Part shown: positions 54,455-62,939 of the stretch, piece after piece
Layout of the letters: every line of letters starts with the position of its first letter
Numbering within the stretch: the stretch's first letter is position 1
DNA from: Arthrobacter sp. B0490
GTDB lineage: Bacteria > Actinomycetota > Actinomycetes > Actinomycetales > Micrococcaceae
NCBI RefSeq assembly: GCF_002929355.1
Contig: NZ_PJIR01000001.1
Location: forward strand, 505,404 to 569,403
DNA: 64,000 nucleotides
Reading direction: 5' to 3'
Made by a program: the position numbers and the translations under genes
The notes under the pieces: model-generated
Told to the model about the DNA's origin: nothing
Seen by the model: only the letters and a program-made list of their open reading frames with translations
The model's database searches: none

Positions 54455-57034
54455 CTACCGCAGCGTCGCGAGGATCCCTGTCGCCTGGTGGGCGAGGGCG
54501 GCCCGGGCGCCTTCCGTCAGTGAGCCGGGCTTCTTCTGCCCGAGCCGTTCGAGGAACTTGCCCATGGCCCTGGCCGCGTTGCCGGCCTGGTCCCGTTCGA
54601 TGGCACGCTGTGCCTGGTCGAGGGAGGCCCGCAGCTGCTGGACCGCCGGTCCTGACACCTCGCCGGCGACGACCAGTTCCTCGAACTGCCGCTGGAGGGC
54701 CGGCAGCGCACCCGGCAGGAAGGCGTCGGGTACCGGCACGTCCGTGACGTCGGTGTCGGATGCCAGGTAGAAGCCCGTGTAGGCCGGCTGGTTGTAGGCC
54801 GTGTTCTGGCGGGCGGTCTCCGCGCGGTACTGCGGATCGTGCATCAGCGTGTAGAGCTTCCGATCGGTCACCTCGGTGCTCGTGAAGATCCGGATGGCCG
54901 TGCTGTCCGCGGTGCGGACCAGCAGTTCCTCGCGCCAGTCGCCGAGGACGTCGGCGACGAGCGACGGGTTGCCCTTGGTGCCGTTGTTCGTCCGGGTGCC
55001 GGTCGCCGTCAGCAGTCGTCCGCGCTTCGCGTCGTCGATGGTCGGGGTCTGGTTGCCGGAGCCGTTCACGAGCTGGGTGGTGCCGTCCGCCGCCCACCGG
55101 ATGCTCATGTTGGTCCCGAACCCGCTGCCCGGCAGCAGGGTGCCGGACGCCGAGCGCAGGCCCACAGCCCAGTTCTCGATACCCCGGACGCCCGGATCGA
55201 CGTCGCCGATCATGCCGCGGCCGGTGTCCTTGCCCGTGTAGCCGCCGAACAGCACCTCCCCGTAGGCGGCGTCCCTCATGGCCCACCCGTACGGTGCCCC
55301 CGTGGCGCCCTCGTGGACGGAGAAGATCTCCTGGCCGGGACGGTCCGGGTCGATGTCCGTCACGTGGATGGCGTCACCGTGGCCGAGCTTCGCCTCCGTT
55401 CCCGGCGCGGAGCTACCGGCGGGGAGCGTGTCGAAGGAGCTGTAGAGGAGGGAGCCGTCGTCGTCGATCGTCGCGCTGCCGTAGACGATCTCCTGGCGGC
55501 CGTCGCCGTCCACGTCCGCGGCACTCAGCGAGTGGAAGCCCTGCCCGGACAGCGTGCCGAACTCCTCGCTGCTGCCGGTACCACCGTGGGGGCCGTCGTC
55601 GAAGGGGTTCGACATCGGCACATGGCCCGAATCGACCGCCCAGTCCTGCGTCAGCCGTTCGCCGTCCCAGCTGTACGCGACGATGTTGGCGCGCGTGTAG
55701 TAGCCGCGGGCGAACACCGCCGAGGGGTTCTCGCCGTCGAGGTAGGCGACGCCGGCCAGGAACCTGTCCACCCGGTTGCCCGGCTCGATGCGCGCCATCG
55801 CGTAGTCGCCCCAGAGCAGCCCGTCGTCACCGCGGCCCGGTTCGTACGGGACCGTCTCGAGCTCGGCTCCCGTGGCCCCCTCGAACACCGTCAGGTACTC
55901 GGGCCCGTCCAGGATGAAGCCCTCGAAGGCGCGGAGGTTGTTGCGTGCGCTGCGTGACGGCGCGTAGACGTCCACGAAGTAGTCGGTCAGGGCGCGGGCG
56001 TCGGCGTCGGAGAGCGGGTACTCGTAGCGCTGCTCGATCCCGAAGGCCTCCTCGAGGGTCGCCGGCCAGTTGCCGGCCGCGACCTCGGGGTGGTCCTGCC
56101 AGCCCGTGAACATCCCGACGACGTGCTCGTAGTAGCCGGCCGCGCCGAGGCGGTAGTCGTCACCGTTGCCGACACCGGCGGCGACGTCGGCCTCAGGCAG
56201 TGTCACGTAGCTCTCGTCGAGGACCTCGCCGCTCGGGCCGTAGGTGGTGGTCTTCGTGCCCGGTGCGGTCTTGAGCATCATCTCCGACCGGCCGTCGCCG
56301 TCGAAGTCGGACACCATGAACTGGGTGTAATGGGCGCCGGAGCGGATGTTGACGCCGAGGTCGACCCTGCTCAGCAGACGGCCGCCGGCCGTGTAGGTGT
56401 CGATGTAGGTGGCGCCCGTGTAGCCGACCTGCGAGACGTCCTTCGAGTTCGACGGTTCCCACTTGACGAAGTACTCGTACGATCCGTCGCCGTCCACGTC
56501 GCCGACACTCATGTCGCTCGCCGCGTAGGTGTACGCCTCGCCCGTCGGGGTCACACCGTCGGCGGGCTTCGCGAGCGGCAGGTCCGTGGACGCCTGCGCC
56601 CACGGTGCGACCTCGCCGCTCCGCTCCACCTCCACCCCGTCGACGACGGCACCCACGCTGTACCGCGCACCCGCAGCGGCGGCACCTGTGAGGGCCGGGT
56701 CGAGGAAGTTGGTGCTGTCGGTGACGGTGGCGATGGCCTCGCCGTCGCGGTAGACGGTGAAGTCCGTCCCCGTGAGCCCGTCGGCCGTTGCCCCCGTCAC
56801 CTCCGTGGCCTTCAGCCGCCAGCTGAGGAAGACGCCCTGCGGGGTCACCGCACCCACGAGCCCGCGGTCGAGGTACTCGAGCTGCACTCCCCCGATGGAC
56901 GCCCCGTTCCCCCGACCCTGGCCCTCCTCCTGGACCGCGACGGCGGGGACCGCCAGACCGCCGAAGGTGAGAAGAGTGCCGGTGGCGAGCGCCACACATG
57001 CCGAGACCGCTGTTCTCTGGACCGAACTCATCAT
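54455..57034 (-). CDS. Secreted rhamnogalacturonan lyase (PL11) with C-terminal FIMAH-like domain
   Basis: Cleaves the rhamnose-galacturonate backbone of rhamnogalacturonan I outside the cell. The 859-residue protein has a signal peptide (cleavage about residue 34, AVPAVAVQ) and then the PL11 eight-bladed propeller (about 45-770), rich in calcium-binding DxDxDG loops: GDVDGDGSYEYFVKWEPSNSKD, VSDFDGDGRSEMMLKTAPGTKT and AADVDGDGRQEIVYGS. The blade VKWEPSNSKD and DYFVDVYAPSRSARNNL are family signatures. The C-terminal 85 residues form a helical FIMAH-type module (LPALQRQFEELVVAGEVSG). The first of two adjacent ATGs (57034) is used. A promoter with a LacI-type operator lies directly upstream. Confidence 0.94.
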   Translation of the reverse strand: MMSSVQRTAVSACVALATGTLLTFGGLAVPAVAVQEEGQGRGNGASIGGVQLEYLDRGLVGAVTPQGVFLSWRLKATEVTGATADGLTGTDFTVYRDGEAIATVTDSTNFLDPALTGAAAAGARYSVGAVVDGVEVERSGEVAPWAQASTDLPLAKPADGVTPTGEAYTYAASDMSVGDVDGDGSYEYFVKWEPSNSKDVSQVGYTGATYIDTYTAGGRLLSRVDLGVNIRSGAHYTQFMVSDFDGDGRSEMMLKTAPGTKTTTYGPSGEVLDESYVTLPEADVAAGVGNGDDYRLGAAGYYEHVVGMFTGWQDHPEVAAGNWPATLEEAFGIEQRYEYPLSDADARALTDYFVDVYAPSRSARNNLRAFEGFILDGPEYLTVFEGATGAELETVPYEPGRGDDGLLWGDYAMARIEPGNRVDRFLAGVAYLDGENPSAVFARGYYTRANIVAYSWDGERLTQDWAVDSGHVPMSNPFDDGPHGGTGSSEEFGTLSGQGFHSLSAADVDGDGRQEIVYGSATIDDDGSLLYSSFDTLPAGSSAPGTEAKLGHGDAIHVTDIDPDRPGQEIFSVHEGATGAPYGWAMRDAAYGEVLFGGYTGKDTGRGMIGDVDPGVRGIENWAVGLRSASGTLLPGSGFGTNMSIRWAADGTTQLVNGSGNQTPTIDDAKRGRLLTATGTRTNNGTKGNPSLVADVLGDWREELLVRTADSTAIRIFTSTEVTDRKLYTLMHDPQYRAETARQNTAYNQPAYTGFYLASDTDVTDVPVPDAFLPGALPALQRQFEELVVAGEVSGPAVQQLRASLDQAQRAIERDQAGNAARAMGKFLERLGQKKPGSLTEGARAALAHQATGILATLR

Positions 57035-57048
57035 TGAATCCTCTGTTT

Positions 57049-57096
57049 GGAAAACGCTTTCCTTAACAACCTAGGATTCCGTGCGCCGTCCGTCAA
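57049..57096 (-). promoter_or_regulatory. Promoter and LacI-type operator of the rhamnogalacturonan lyase
   Basis: On the minus strand: TTGACG (57091-57096), 17-nt spacer, TAGGTT (57068-57073), then 5 nt later the palindrome GGAAAGCGTTTTCC (57049-57062; 6 of 7 pairs, central CG). This is the same promoter-operator geometry as at the two GH42 loci. Confidence 0.8.
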
Positions 57097-57107
57097 GGGG
57101 AAACGGA

Positions 57108-57135
57108 GAAGGGAGCAGCCGGAGCTGCTCCCTTC
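57108..57135 (-). terminator. Terminator of the mannitol operon
   Basis: A perfect 12-bp stem GAAGGGAGCAGC / GCTGCTCCCTTC with a 4-nt loop, 25 bp past the mtlD stop, followed on the minus strand by a pyrimidine-rich stretch (CTCCGTTTCCCCTT). Confidence 0.8.
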
Positions 57136-57160
57136 GCGTGCCGGTGTCCGTCGTCGGGAC

Positions 57161-58318
57161 CTATGCCCGGTGATGTCCCGGTGCGTGCTGCGAGATCAGT
57201 TCACGCACGGGCCCGAACAGCGGGTGCCCGGGCTCGAGGCCCGTGATCGACGTCGCGGCCTCCCCCGGTTCCTGCGCGGCCAGGATCTCGGCCAGTGCGG
57301 CGACCTCGGGATCATCGGGCGCCGAGAAGGCCAGGGCCGCCCGCATCGCCTCGAGCAGGGCGACGGGCTGCACTCCCGCCTCGGCCAGCTCCGCGGCCGG
57401 ACCGATGAACCGCTCGTGTCGGCTCAGCTTGCGGAGCGGCGCCCTGCCCACGCGTACCACCGTGTCCGGCAGGTGCCGGTTGGTGAAGCGCCGCAGGATC
57501 TTCTGCACGTAGGCCTCCTGCTCCGCGTCGTCGAACCCGTGCTTGGAGACCAGCAGTTGCTTCGTCTCCCCCAGCACGGCACGGACCCTGGCGGCGATGC
57601 CGTCGTCGGCCATGGCGTCGGCGATCTTCCCGACGCCGGCGGCGTACCCGAAGTAGGCCGCCGAGGCGTGGCCGGTGTTCACCGTGAAGAGCTTCCGCTC
57701 GATGTAGGGCGCGAGGTCGTCCACGTAGGTCGCCCCGGGGATCTCGGGCGCATGGCCCTTGAAGGGGGTCCGGTCGATGACCCACTCGAAGAAGGTCTCC
57801 ACGGTGACGTCCAGTCCCTGCCCGGCCGCCTGGTCGGGGACGATGCGGTCGACGGCCGTATTGGCGAAGACCGTCCTGGACGCGAGGTCCAGGGCCGGGC
57901 CGTCGTACGCCTGCTCGACCTCCCGGCGCAGGATGTCGGTCGCGTTGATGGCGTTCTCGCAGGCCATGACCTGCAGCGGCGGCAGGTCGGCGTCGCGCCG
58001 GGCGACGGCCCGGGCGATCACGGGTGCGAGGAACCTGAGGACGTTCGGCCCCACGGCCGTGGTGACGATGTCGGCCGTCGCGATCTCCGCGACGACCTCG
58101 TCCTCCTGCGACCTCGAGTTGAGGGCACGGTAGTTGTCGACCGTCTTCACGGCCGGCTCCTCGCCGACCTCGTGGACGTCGTAACTGGGCGTCGAGACCA
58201 GCTGGTCGATGAGGGCGTCCGCGACGTCGGCGAAGACCACCTCGTACCCGGCTTCGTGGAGCAGGAGCCCCACGAAGCCGCGTCCGATGTTGCCGGCACC
58301 GAAATGTACTGCCTTCAC
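57161..58318 (-). CDS. mtlD: Mannitol-1-phosphate 5-dehydrogenase
   Basis: Oxidises mannitol 1-phosphate, the product of the mannitol PTS, to fructose 6-phosphate with NAD+. The 385 residues match the family: KAVHFGAGNIGRGFVGLLLHEAGYEVVFADV (Rossmann motif GAGNIGRG), ACENAINATD, VVDRIVPDQ-like TAVDRIVPDQAAG and VNTGHASAAYFGYAAG. The ATG overlaps the last base of the upstream mtlA stop, so the two are co-translated. A strong terminator follows. Confidence 0.96.
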   Translation of the reverse strand: MKAVHFGAGNIGRGFVGLLLHEAGYEVVFADVADALIDQLVSTPSYDVHEVGEEPAVKTVDNYRALNSRSQEDEVVAEIATADIVTTAVGPNVLRFLAPVIARAVARRDADLPPLQVMACENAINATDILRREVEQAYDGPALDLASRTVFANTAVDRIVPDQAAGQGLDVTVETFFEWVIDRTPFKGHAPEIPGATYVDDLAPYIERKLFTVNTGHASAAYFGYAAGVGKIADAMADDGIAARVRAVLGETKQLLVSKHGFDDAEQEAYVQKILRRFTNRHLPDTVVRVGRAPLRKLSRHERFIGPAAELAEAGVQPVALLEAMRAALAFSAPDDPEVAALAEILAAQEPGEAATSITGLEPGHPLFGPVRELISQHAPGHHRA

Positions 58319-60306
58319 TAGGCGTTGACCTTTCCGAAGAGGGCGAGGACCTCGTCCACGGTGGTCGCCTCGTCGAGCCTGGCCACCTGCTCCTTGTCCG
58401 AGAACACGCGGGCGATCGCGGAGAGGATGGACAGGTGCTCGTTGTTGACGCCGGCGACGCCGACCACGAACTTGACCTGCTTCCCGTTCCAGTCGATGCC
58501 CTCCGGGTACCGGATGATCGATACGGCCGAGCGCCGGATCAGGTCCTTGGCCGCGTTGGTGCCGTGCGGGATGGCGAGGAAGTTGCCCATGTAGGTGGGG
58601 ACCGACCTCTCCCGCTCGTGCATCGCCGCGACATAGGTGACGTCGACCGCACCGCGGTCCACCAGCAGGCGGCCCGCCTCGTCGATGGCGTCCTGCTGCG
58701 TGGTGGCCGTGCCGTTCAGCACCACGCTCTCGTGGGCGAGGACGTCGCCCGTGGTCCCACCGGAATCCGCCTCGTTCCCGGAGCCCGTGTCGGCCGCCAC
58801 GGCCGCAGGCGTCGGGTTGTGCGGGTCGAGGCCGCCCTCTGCCGCCGCGCTGGCGCGCACCAGTTCCACGATCTCCTCGTAGCGGGGGCTGTTCATGAAG
58901 TTGTCGACCGAGACGTGCGTCGCACTCTGCGTCAGGGGCTCGGCGCGGGCGGCGAGATCCTGGTGCGTGACGACGACGTCGTAGTCGTCCTTCAGGTTGG
59001 CGATGGCGAGGTTGACGACCTTGACGTCCGGGAAGCCGGCCGCCTTGATCTTGTTCCGGAGCACCGAGGCGCCCATCGCGGAGGATCCCATGCCGGCGTC
59101 GCAGGCGAACACGATGTTGCGGATAGGACCGTTGGTCGCCGAGGTGGAGCGGAAGGTGCCCGCCACCGAGCTCTTCTTGCCCTTCAGGCTCTCCATGCGG
59201 GACGCGGCGCCGGCGAGGTCGCCGTCGTCCTGGTTCTTGGCCGTCTTGAGGATGACGGAGGCGACGAGGAAGGACACGGCCGTGGCGAGCACGACGGCGA
59301 GCGCGACGCCGAAGTAGCTGTCACGGGCCGTCTGGGCGAGCACGGCGATGATGGATCCCGGAGCCGCCGGGGCCACGAGGCCTGCGTTGGTGATGCTCAG
59401 CGTCGCGATGCCCGTCATGCCGCCGGCGATCGCGGCCAGGATCAGCAGCGGGCGCATGAGCACGTAGGGGAAGTAGATCTCGTGGATCCCGCCGACGAAG
59501 TGGATGATGGCGGCACCGGGCGCCGAGGCCCTGGCCGCGCCGCGACCGAAGAACATGTACGCGAGCAGGATGCCGAGGCCCGGGCCGGGGTTGGCCTCGA
59601 GCAGGAACAGCATGGACTTGCCCTGCTCCAGCGACTGCTGGATGCCGAGGGGCGTCAGCACGCCGTGGTTGATGGCGTTGTTGAGGAAGAGCACCTTGGC
59701 GGGCTCGATGAAGATGCTGGTCAGCGGGAGCAGACCGTTGTTGACCAGGAACTGGACCACATTGCCGGCACCCGTGCTGAACGCCTGCACGAGCGGCGCG
59801 ACGCCGTAGAAGCCGAGCATCGCGAGCAGCGCGCCCCAGATACCGGCGGAGAAGTTGTTGACGAGCATCTCGAAGCCGGGCCGGATCTTGCCGTCCCAGA
59901 GCGCGTCGATCTTCTTCATGGTCCAGCCGCCGAGCGGACCCATGATCATCGCGCCGATGAACATGGGGATACCGGCTCCGACGATGACGCCCATCGTCGC
60001 GATCGAGCCGACGACGCCGCCGCGGACGTCGTAGACCATCCGGCCGCCCGTGTAGGCGATCAGGAGGGGCAGCAGGTACGTGATCATCGGGCCCACGAGC
60101 CCGACGTTCGCGACGCCGTCGGTCTCGCCGAAACCGCCGAGCTGCGGTACGGGCAGCCAGCCCTTCTCGATGAAGAGGGCGGTGATGAGCCCCCAGGCGA
60201 TGAAGGCGCCGATGTTGGGCATGATCATCCCGGACAGGAACGTCCCGAATTTCTGCACGCGGACCCGGGCGCTGGTGCCTGGCCTCGCTTCTGTTTGAGT
60301 TGCCAC
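58318..60306 (-). CDS. mtlA: PTS mannitol transporter EIICBA
   Basis: Imports and phosphorylates mannitol. The 662-residue fusion has the EIIC membrane domain (about 15-340) with AAIIHFVGGIHEIYFPYVLMRPLLI, the substrate-binding GGIHEIYFP motif. EIIB (about 392-485) has the phosphocysteine in FACDAGMGSSAMGASVL (Cys402), and EIIA (about 518-662) has the phosphohistidine in LAIPHGTNAAKDL (His581). A Gly/Ser/Asp-rich linker joins B and A. This full C-B-A fusion is the classical MtlA order. ATG 60306; the TetR gene ends 61 bp upstream on the same strand, so regulator, mtlA and mtlD probably form one operon. Confidence 0.96.
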   Translation of the reverse strand: MATQTEARPGTSARVRVQKFGTFLSGMIMPNIGAFIAWGLITALFIEKGWLPVPQLGGFGETDGVANVGLVGPMITYLLPLLIAYTGGRMVYDVRGGVVGSIATMGVIVGAGIPMFIGAMIMGPLGGWTMKKIDALWDGKIRPGFEMLVNNFSAGIWGALLAMLGFYGVAPLVQAFSTGAGNVVQFLVNNGLLPLTSIFIEPAKVLFLNNAINHGVLTPLGIQQSLEQGKSMLFLLEANPGPGLGILLAYMFFGRGAARASAPGAAIIHFVGGIHEIYFPYVLMRPLLILAAIAGGMTGIATLSITNAGLVAPAAPGSIIAVLAQTARDSYFGVALAVVLATAVSFLVASVILKTAKNQDDGDLAGAASRMESLKGKKSSVAGTFRSTSATNGPIRNIVFACDAGMGSSAMGASVLRNKIKAAGFPDVKVVNLAIANLKDDYDVVVTHQDLAARAEPLTQSATHVSVDNFMNSPRYEEIVELVRASAAAEGGLDPHNPTPAAVAADTGSGNEADSGGTTGDVLAHESVVLNGTATTQQDAIDEAGRLLVDRGAVDVTYVAAMHERERSVPTYMGNFLAIPHGTNAAKDLIRRSAVSIIRYPEGIDWNGKQVKFVVGVAGVNNEHLSILSAIARVFSDKEQVARLDEATTVDEVLALFGKVNA

Positions 60307-60367
60307 ATTCTTTCCTTACCGTCGTTCCGCAACTTTGCGGGGAGGGATGAGTCCAGGTCGGGAAGCG

Positions 60368-61096
60368 TCAGCTTCCCGACCTGCTGGAGATGCGCTGGAG
60401 CCATTCGAGGAACAGCTTCAGCTCGGAACCGGAGAGCTGGTCGGGGTGCGAGGACTGCAGCGCGGCGTTGAGCGCTATCGCGGCCACGACCACCGAGGGC
60501 GTGCCCTCGGTGTCCGTTGTGGGATCGGCCTCGGAATCCGTGGCCACGGCCGAGATGACCGCTTCCCGCGTCATCGCGGAGAGTTCGAGGTTGCGCTTCG
60601 CCGCCGGTTCCGCGATCAGCATGAGCGTGACGCCGATGTTCGCGGCGAGGATGCTGCGCGCAGCTTCGTGCGGTGTCACCACGAGGCGGGCCGCCGCAGC
60701 TGCCCGCGCCAGGACTTCCTCGAGGAAGGCCTCCGCGCTGGCCACCATCGATGGCCGGCGCTCGGGCCGGATGTTGCCGAACATGACCAGGTAGAGGTGG
60801 GGATGGTCGAGGCCGAACTGCACGTGGTTGTCCCAGTGCATCCGGAGGTCCTCGACCGGCTGACCCGACGTCGGGAGATTCCTCTCGGCGTCGAGGTACT
60901 CGGAGAAACCCTCCGCGACGACGGCGTCGAAGAGGCCCTCCTTGTCCCCGAAGTGGTGGTAGAGGGTGGGTGCGGTGACGTGCGCAGCCTGCGTGATCTG
61001 CCGCGTCGAGACGGCCTCCCCGTTGGACTCCGCGAGAAGTGCCGCGGCGGCCCGGAGAAGCCTCGTCTTAGGCGTGGGTTCGCCTACCTTCTTCAT
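60368..61096 (-). CDS. TetR family regulator of the mannitol PTS operon
   Basis: A 242-residue TetR-type repressor. DNA-binding helices: KTRLLRAAAALLAESNGEAVSTRQITQAAHVTAPTLYHHFGDKEGLFDAVV, with the recognition helix TAPTLYHHFG. The ligand domain (about 60-240) contains VQFGLDHPHLYLVMFGN and a C-terminal helix IALNAALQSSHPDQLSG. A TetR-size palindrome lies 12 bp before its start, over the -10 box. Mannitol operons are more often controlled by MtlR or DeoR-type proteins, so a TetR here is unusual. Its position first in the operon and divergent to ptsI suggests it regulates mannitol PTS expression. Confidence 0.9.
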   Translation of the reverse strand: MKKVGEPTPKTRLLRAAAALLAESNGEAVSTRQITQAAHVTAPTLYHHFGDKEGLFDAVVAEGFSEYLDAERNLPTSGQPVEDLRMHWDNHVQFGLDHPHLYLVMFGNIRPERRPSMVASAEAFLEEVLARAAAAARLVVTPHEAARSILAANIGVTLMLIAEPAAKRNLELSAMTREAVISAVATDSEADPTTDTEGTPSVVVAAIALNAALQSSHPDQLSGSELKLFLEWLQRISSRSGS

Positions 61097-61107
61097 GGCT
61101 GCTACCG

Positions 61108-61142
61108 TAGCACCTATAGCGGTGTTATATGAATTGGGTCAC
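61108..61142 (-). promoter_or_regulatory. TetR-type operator and promoter of the mannitol operon
   Basis: Palindrome TAGCACC-N6-GGTGTTA (61108-61127; 6 of 7 pairs) between divergent TetR and ptsI genes. On the minus strand it covers a -10 box TATAGG (61113-61118), with GTGACC (61137-61142) 18 nt further upstream as -35. Overlap of operator and -10 fits autorepression. The same site is about 85 bp before ptsI and may affect it too. Confidence 0.7.
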
Positions 61143-61211
61143 ACGTTTCTCGTGCCGGAGGCGGCACAATGGAGACGAACACGACCACCGGCAAGGAAGC
61201 GAGGACGTTCA

Positions 61212-62897
61212 ATGGTGAATTTCGCAGGAGTCGGAGTGAGCCCCGGGCGCGTGATCGGCCCCGTACGCCACATGCCGAAGTCGGTCGGGGAACCGCCCGC
61301 CGGCGAGCGCCACGAGACCCCCGATGCGCCCGAACAGGCGGTCGCTGCGCTCAGGACCGCGTCGAAGGCCGTCCAGGAGGAGCTCAAGCGGCGCGCCGAG
61401 ATCGCCAAGGGGGATGCCAAGGGCGTCCTGCAGGCGACGTCCCTCATGGCCGCCGATCCCATGCTGCTGAAGTCCGCGACGAAACTGATCAACAACGGCA
61501 TCTCCCCCGCCCGTGCGGTCTGGGAAGCCGGCGCATCGGTCGCCGAGATGCTCCACAACCTCGGCGGCTACATGGCCGAGCGGACCACGGACGTGCTCGA
61601 TGTCCGGTCCCGGATCGTCGCCGAACTGCGCGGACTCCCCGCGCCCGGCATCCCGGCGTCCGACACCCCCTTCATCCTGGTCGCCGAGGACCTCGCGCCG
61701 GCCGACACCGCGACCCTGGACCCGGCGGTGGTCCTCGCCCTCGTCACCTCCGGCGGCGGTCCGCAGTCGCACACGGCGATCATCGCCCGCTCCCTGGGAC
61801 TGCCCGCCGTCGTCGCCGCCACCGGTGTGGAGGAGATCGGCACCGGTACGCCCGTCTACGTGGACGGCGCCGCAGGAACGGTCACCCTGGAGCCCGGGAA
61901 CGAGGAGGAGGCTGCGGCCGAGGCCTACCGGGCCGCCGCGGCCGCGCTCACCCTGTTCGACGGCATCGGCGTCACCTCGGACGGGCACGAGGTCCCCCTC
62001 CTCGCCAACGTCGGCGGAGCCAAGGACGCCGTCAAGGCCGCCGCGGCGGGGGCACAGGGCGTGGGCCTGCTCCGCACGGAGTTCTGCTTCCTGGGGCGCG
62101 ACACGGAGCCGACGTCCGAGGAGCAGATCGAGGCGTACCAGGGCGTCTTCGACGCCTTCCCCGGCAAGAAGGTGGTGGTGCGCACGCTCGACGCGGGCGC
62201 CGACAAGCCGCTGCCCTTCCTCACCGATACCAGTGAGCCCAACCCGGCCCTCGGCGTCCGGGGCTACCGCACCGACCTGACGTCCCCGGGCGTCCTCGAG
62301 CGCCAGCTCAAGGCCATCGCGGACGCCGCCTCGCAGGCCACGGCCGACGTGTGGGTCATGGCCCCGATGATCTCGACCGCCGAGGAGGCCGCGGACTTCG
62401 CGAAGCTGTGCAGCAACGCGGGCCTGCAGACACCCGGCGTCATGGTGGAGGTCCCGTCGGCGGCGCTGATGGCGGAGGCGATCCTCGGTGAGGTGGCCTT
62501 CGCGAGCCTCGGTACCAACGACCTCACGCAGTACACCATGGCGGCCGACCGCCAGCTCGGCTCCCTCGCAGCACTCAACAACTCCTGGCAGCCGGCCGTC
62601 CTCCGGATGGTCGGGCTGACCGTCGAGGGGTCCGCGGCGGAGGGCCATGCGAAGCCCGTGGGCGTCTGCGGCGAGGCGGCCGCGGATCCGGCGCTCGCCG
62701 TCGTCCTCGTGGGCCTCGGCGTCTCGACCCTGTCGATGACGCCCCGCGCGCTCGCCGGCGTCGGCGCGGTCCTCAACAGCGTGACCCTCGCCGAGGCGCA
62801 GCGCATCGCGTCGATCGCCGTCGCCGCTCCGACCGCCGCGGAGGCGAAGGCGCGTGCCCGGGCGCAACTGCCCGTACTCGAGTCGCTCGGACTGTAG
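61212..62897 (+). CDS. ptsI: PTS enzyme I (phosphoenolpyruvate-protein phosphotransferase)
   Basis: First phosphoryl carrier of the PTS: takes phosphate from PEP and gives it to HPr. 561 residues. HPr-binding and phosphohistidine domain with GGGPQSHTAIIARSLG (His187), PEP-binding TIM barrel with GVGLLRTEFCFLGR, VVVRTLDAGADKPLPFL and SLGTNDLTQYTMAADRQ, and active-site Cys in GVCGEAA. The start is ATG 61212 with GAGGA upstream; the frame is open further upstream over the TetR promoter but lacks family similarity. ptsH is not next to it. Divergent from the TetR-mtlA-mtlD operon. Confidence 0.96.
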   Translation: MVNFAGVGVSPGRVIGPVRHMPKSVGEPPAGERHETPDAPEQAVAALRTASKAVQEELKRRAEIAKGDAKGVLQATSLMAADPMLLKSATKLINNGISPARAVWEAGASVAEMLHNLGGYMAERTTDVLDVRSRIVAELRGLPAPGIPASDTPFILVAEDLAPADTATLDPAVVLALVTSGGGPQSHTAIIARSLGLPAVVAATGVEEIGTGTPVYVDGAAGTVTLEPGNEEEAAAEAYRAAAAALTLFDGIGVTSDGHEVPLLANVGGAKDAVKAAAAGAQGVGLLRTEFCFLGRDTEPTSEEQIEAYQGVFDAFPGKKVVVRTLDAGADKPLPFLTDTSEPNPALGVRGYRTDLTSPGVLERQLKAIADAASQATADVWVMAPMISTAEEAADFAKLCSNAGLQTPGVMVEVPSAALMAEAILGEVAFASLGTNDLTQYTMAADRQLGSLAALNNSWQPAVLRMVGLTVEGSAAEGHAKPVGVCGEAAADPALAVVLVGLGVSTLSMTPRALAGVGAVLNSVTLAEAQRIASIAVAAPTAAEAKARARAQLPVLESLGL

Positions 62898-62904
62898 GGG
62901 CTCC

Positions 62905-62931
62905 GGGGCGTCCGCCTGGAGCGGGCGCCCC
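62905..62931. terminator. Hairpin terminator between convergent ptsI and PmoA-like genes
   Basis: GGGGCGTCCGC / GCGGGCGCCCC, 11 pairs including one wobble, loop CTGGA, in the 42-bp gap. It starts 7 bp after the ptsI stop and probably works for both genes. Confidence 0.7.
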
Positions 62932-62939
62932 GCCGTCGC

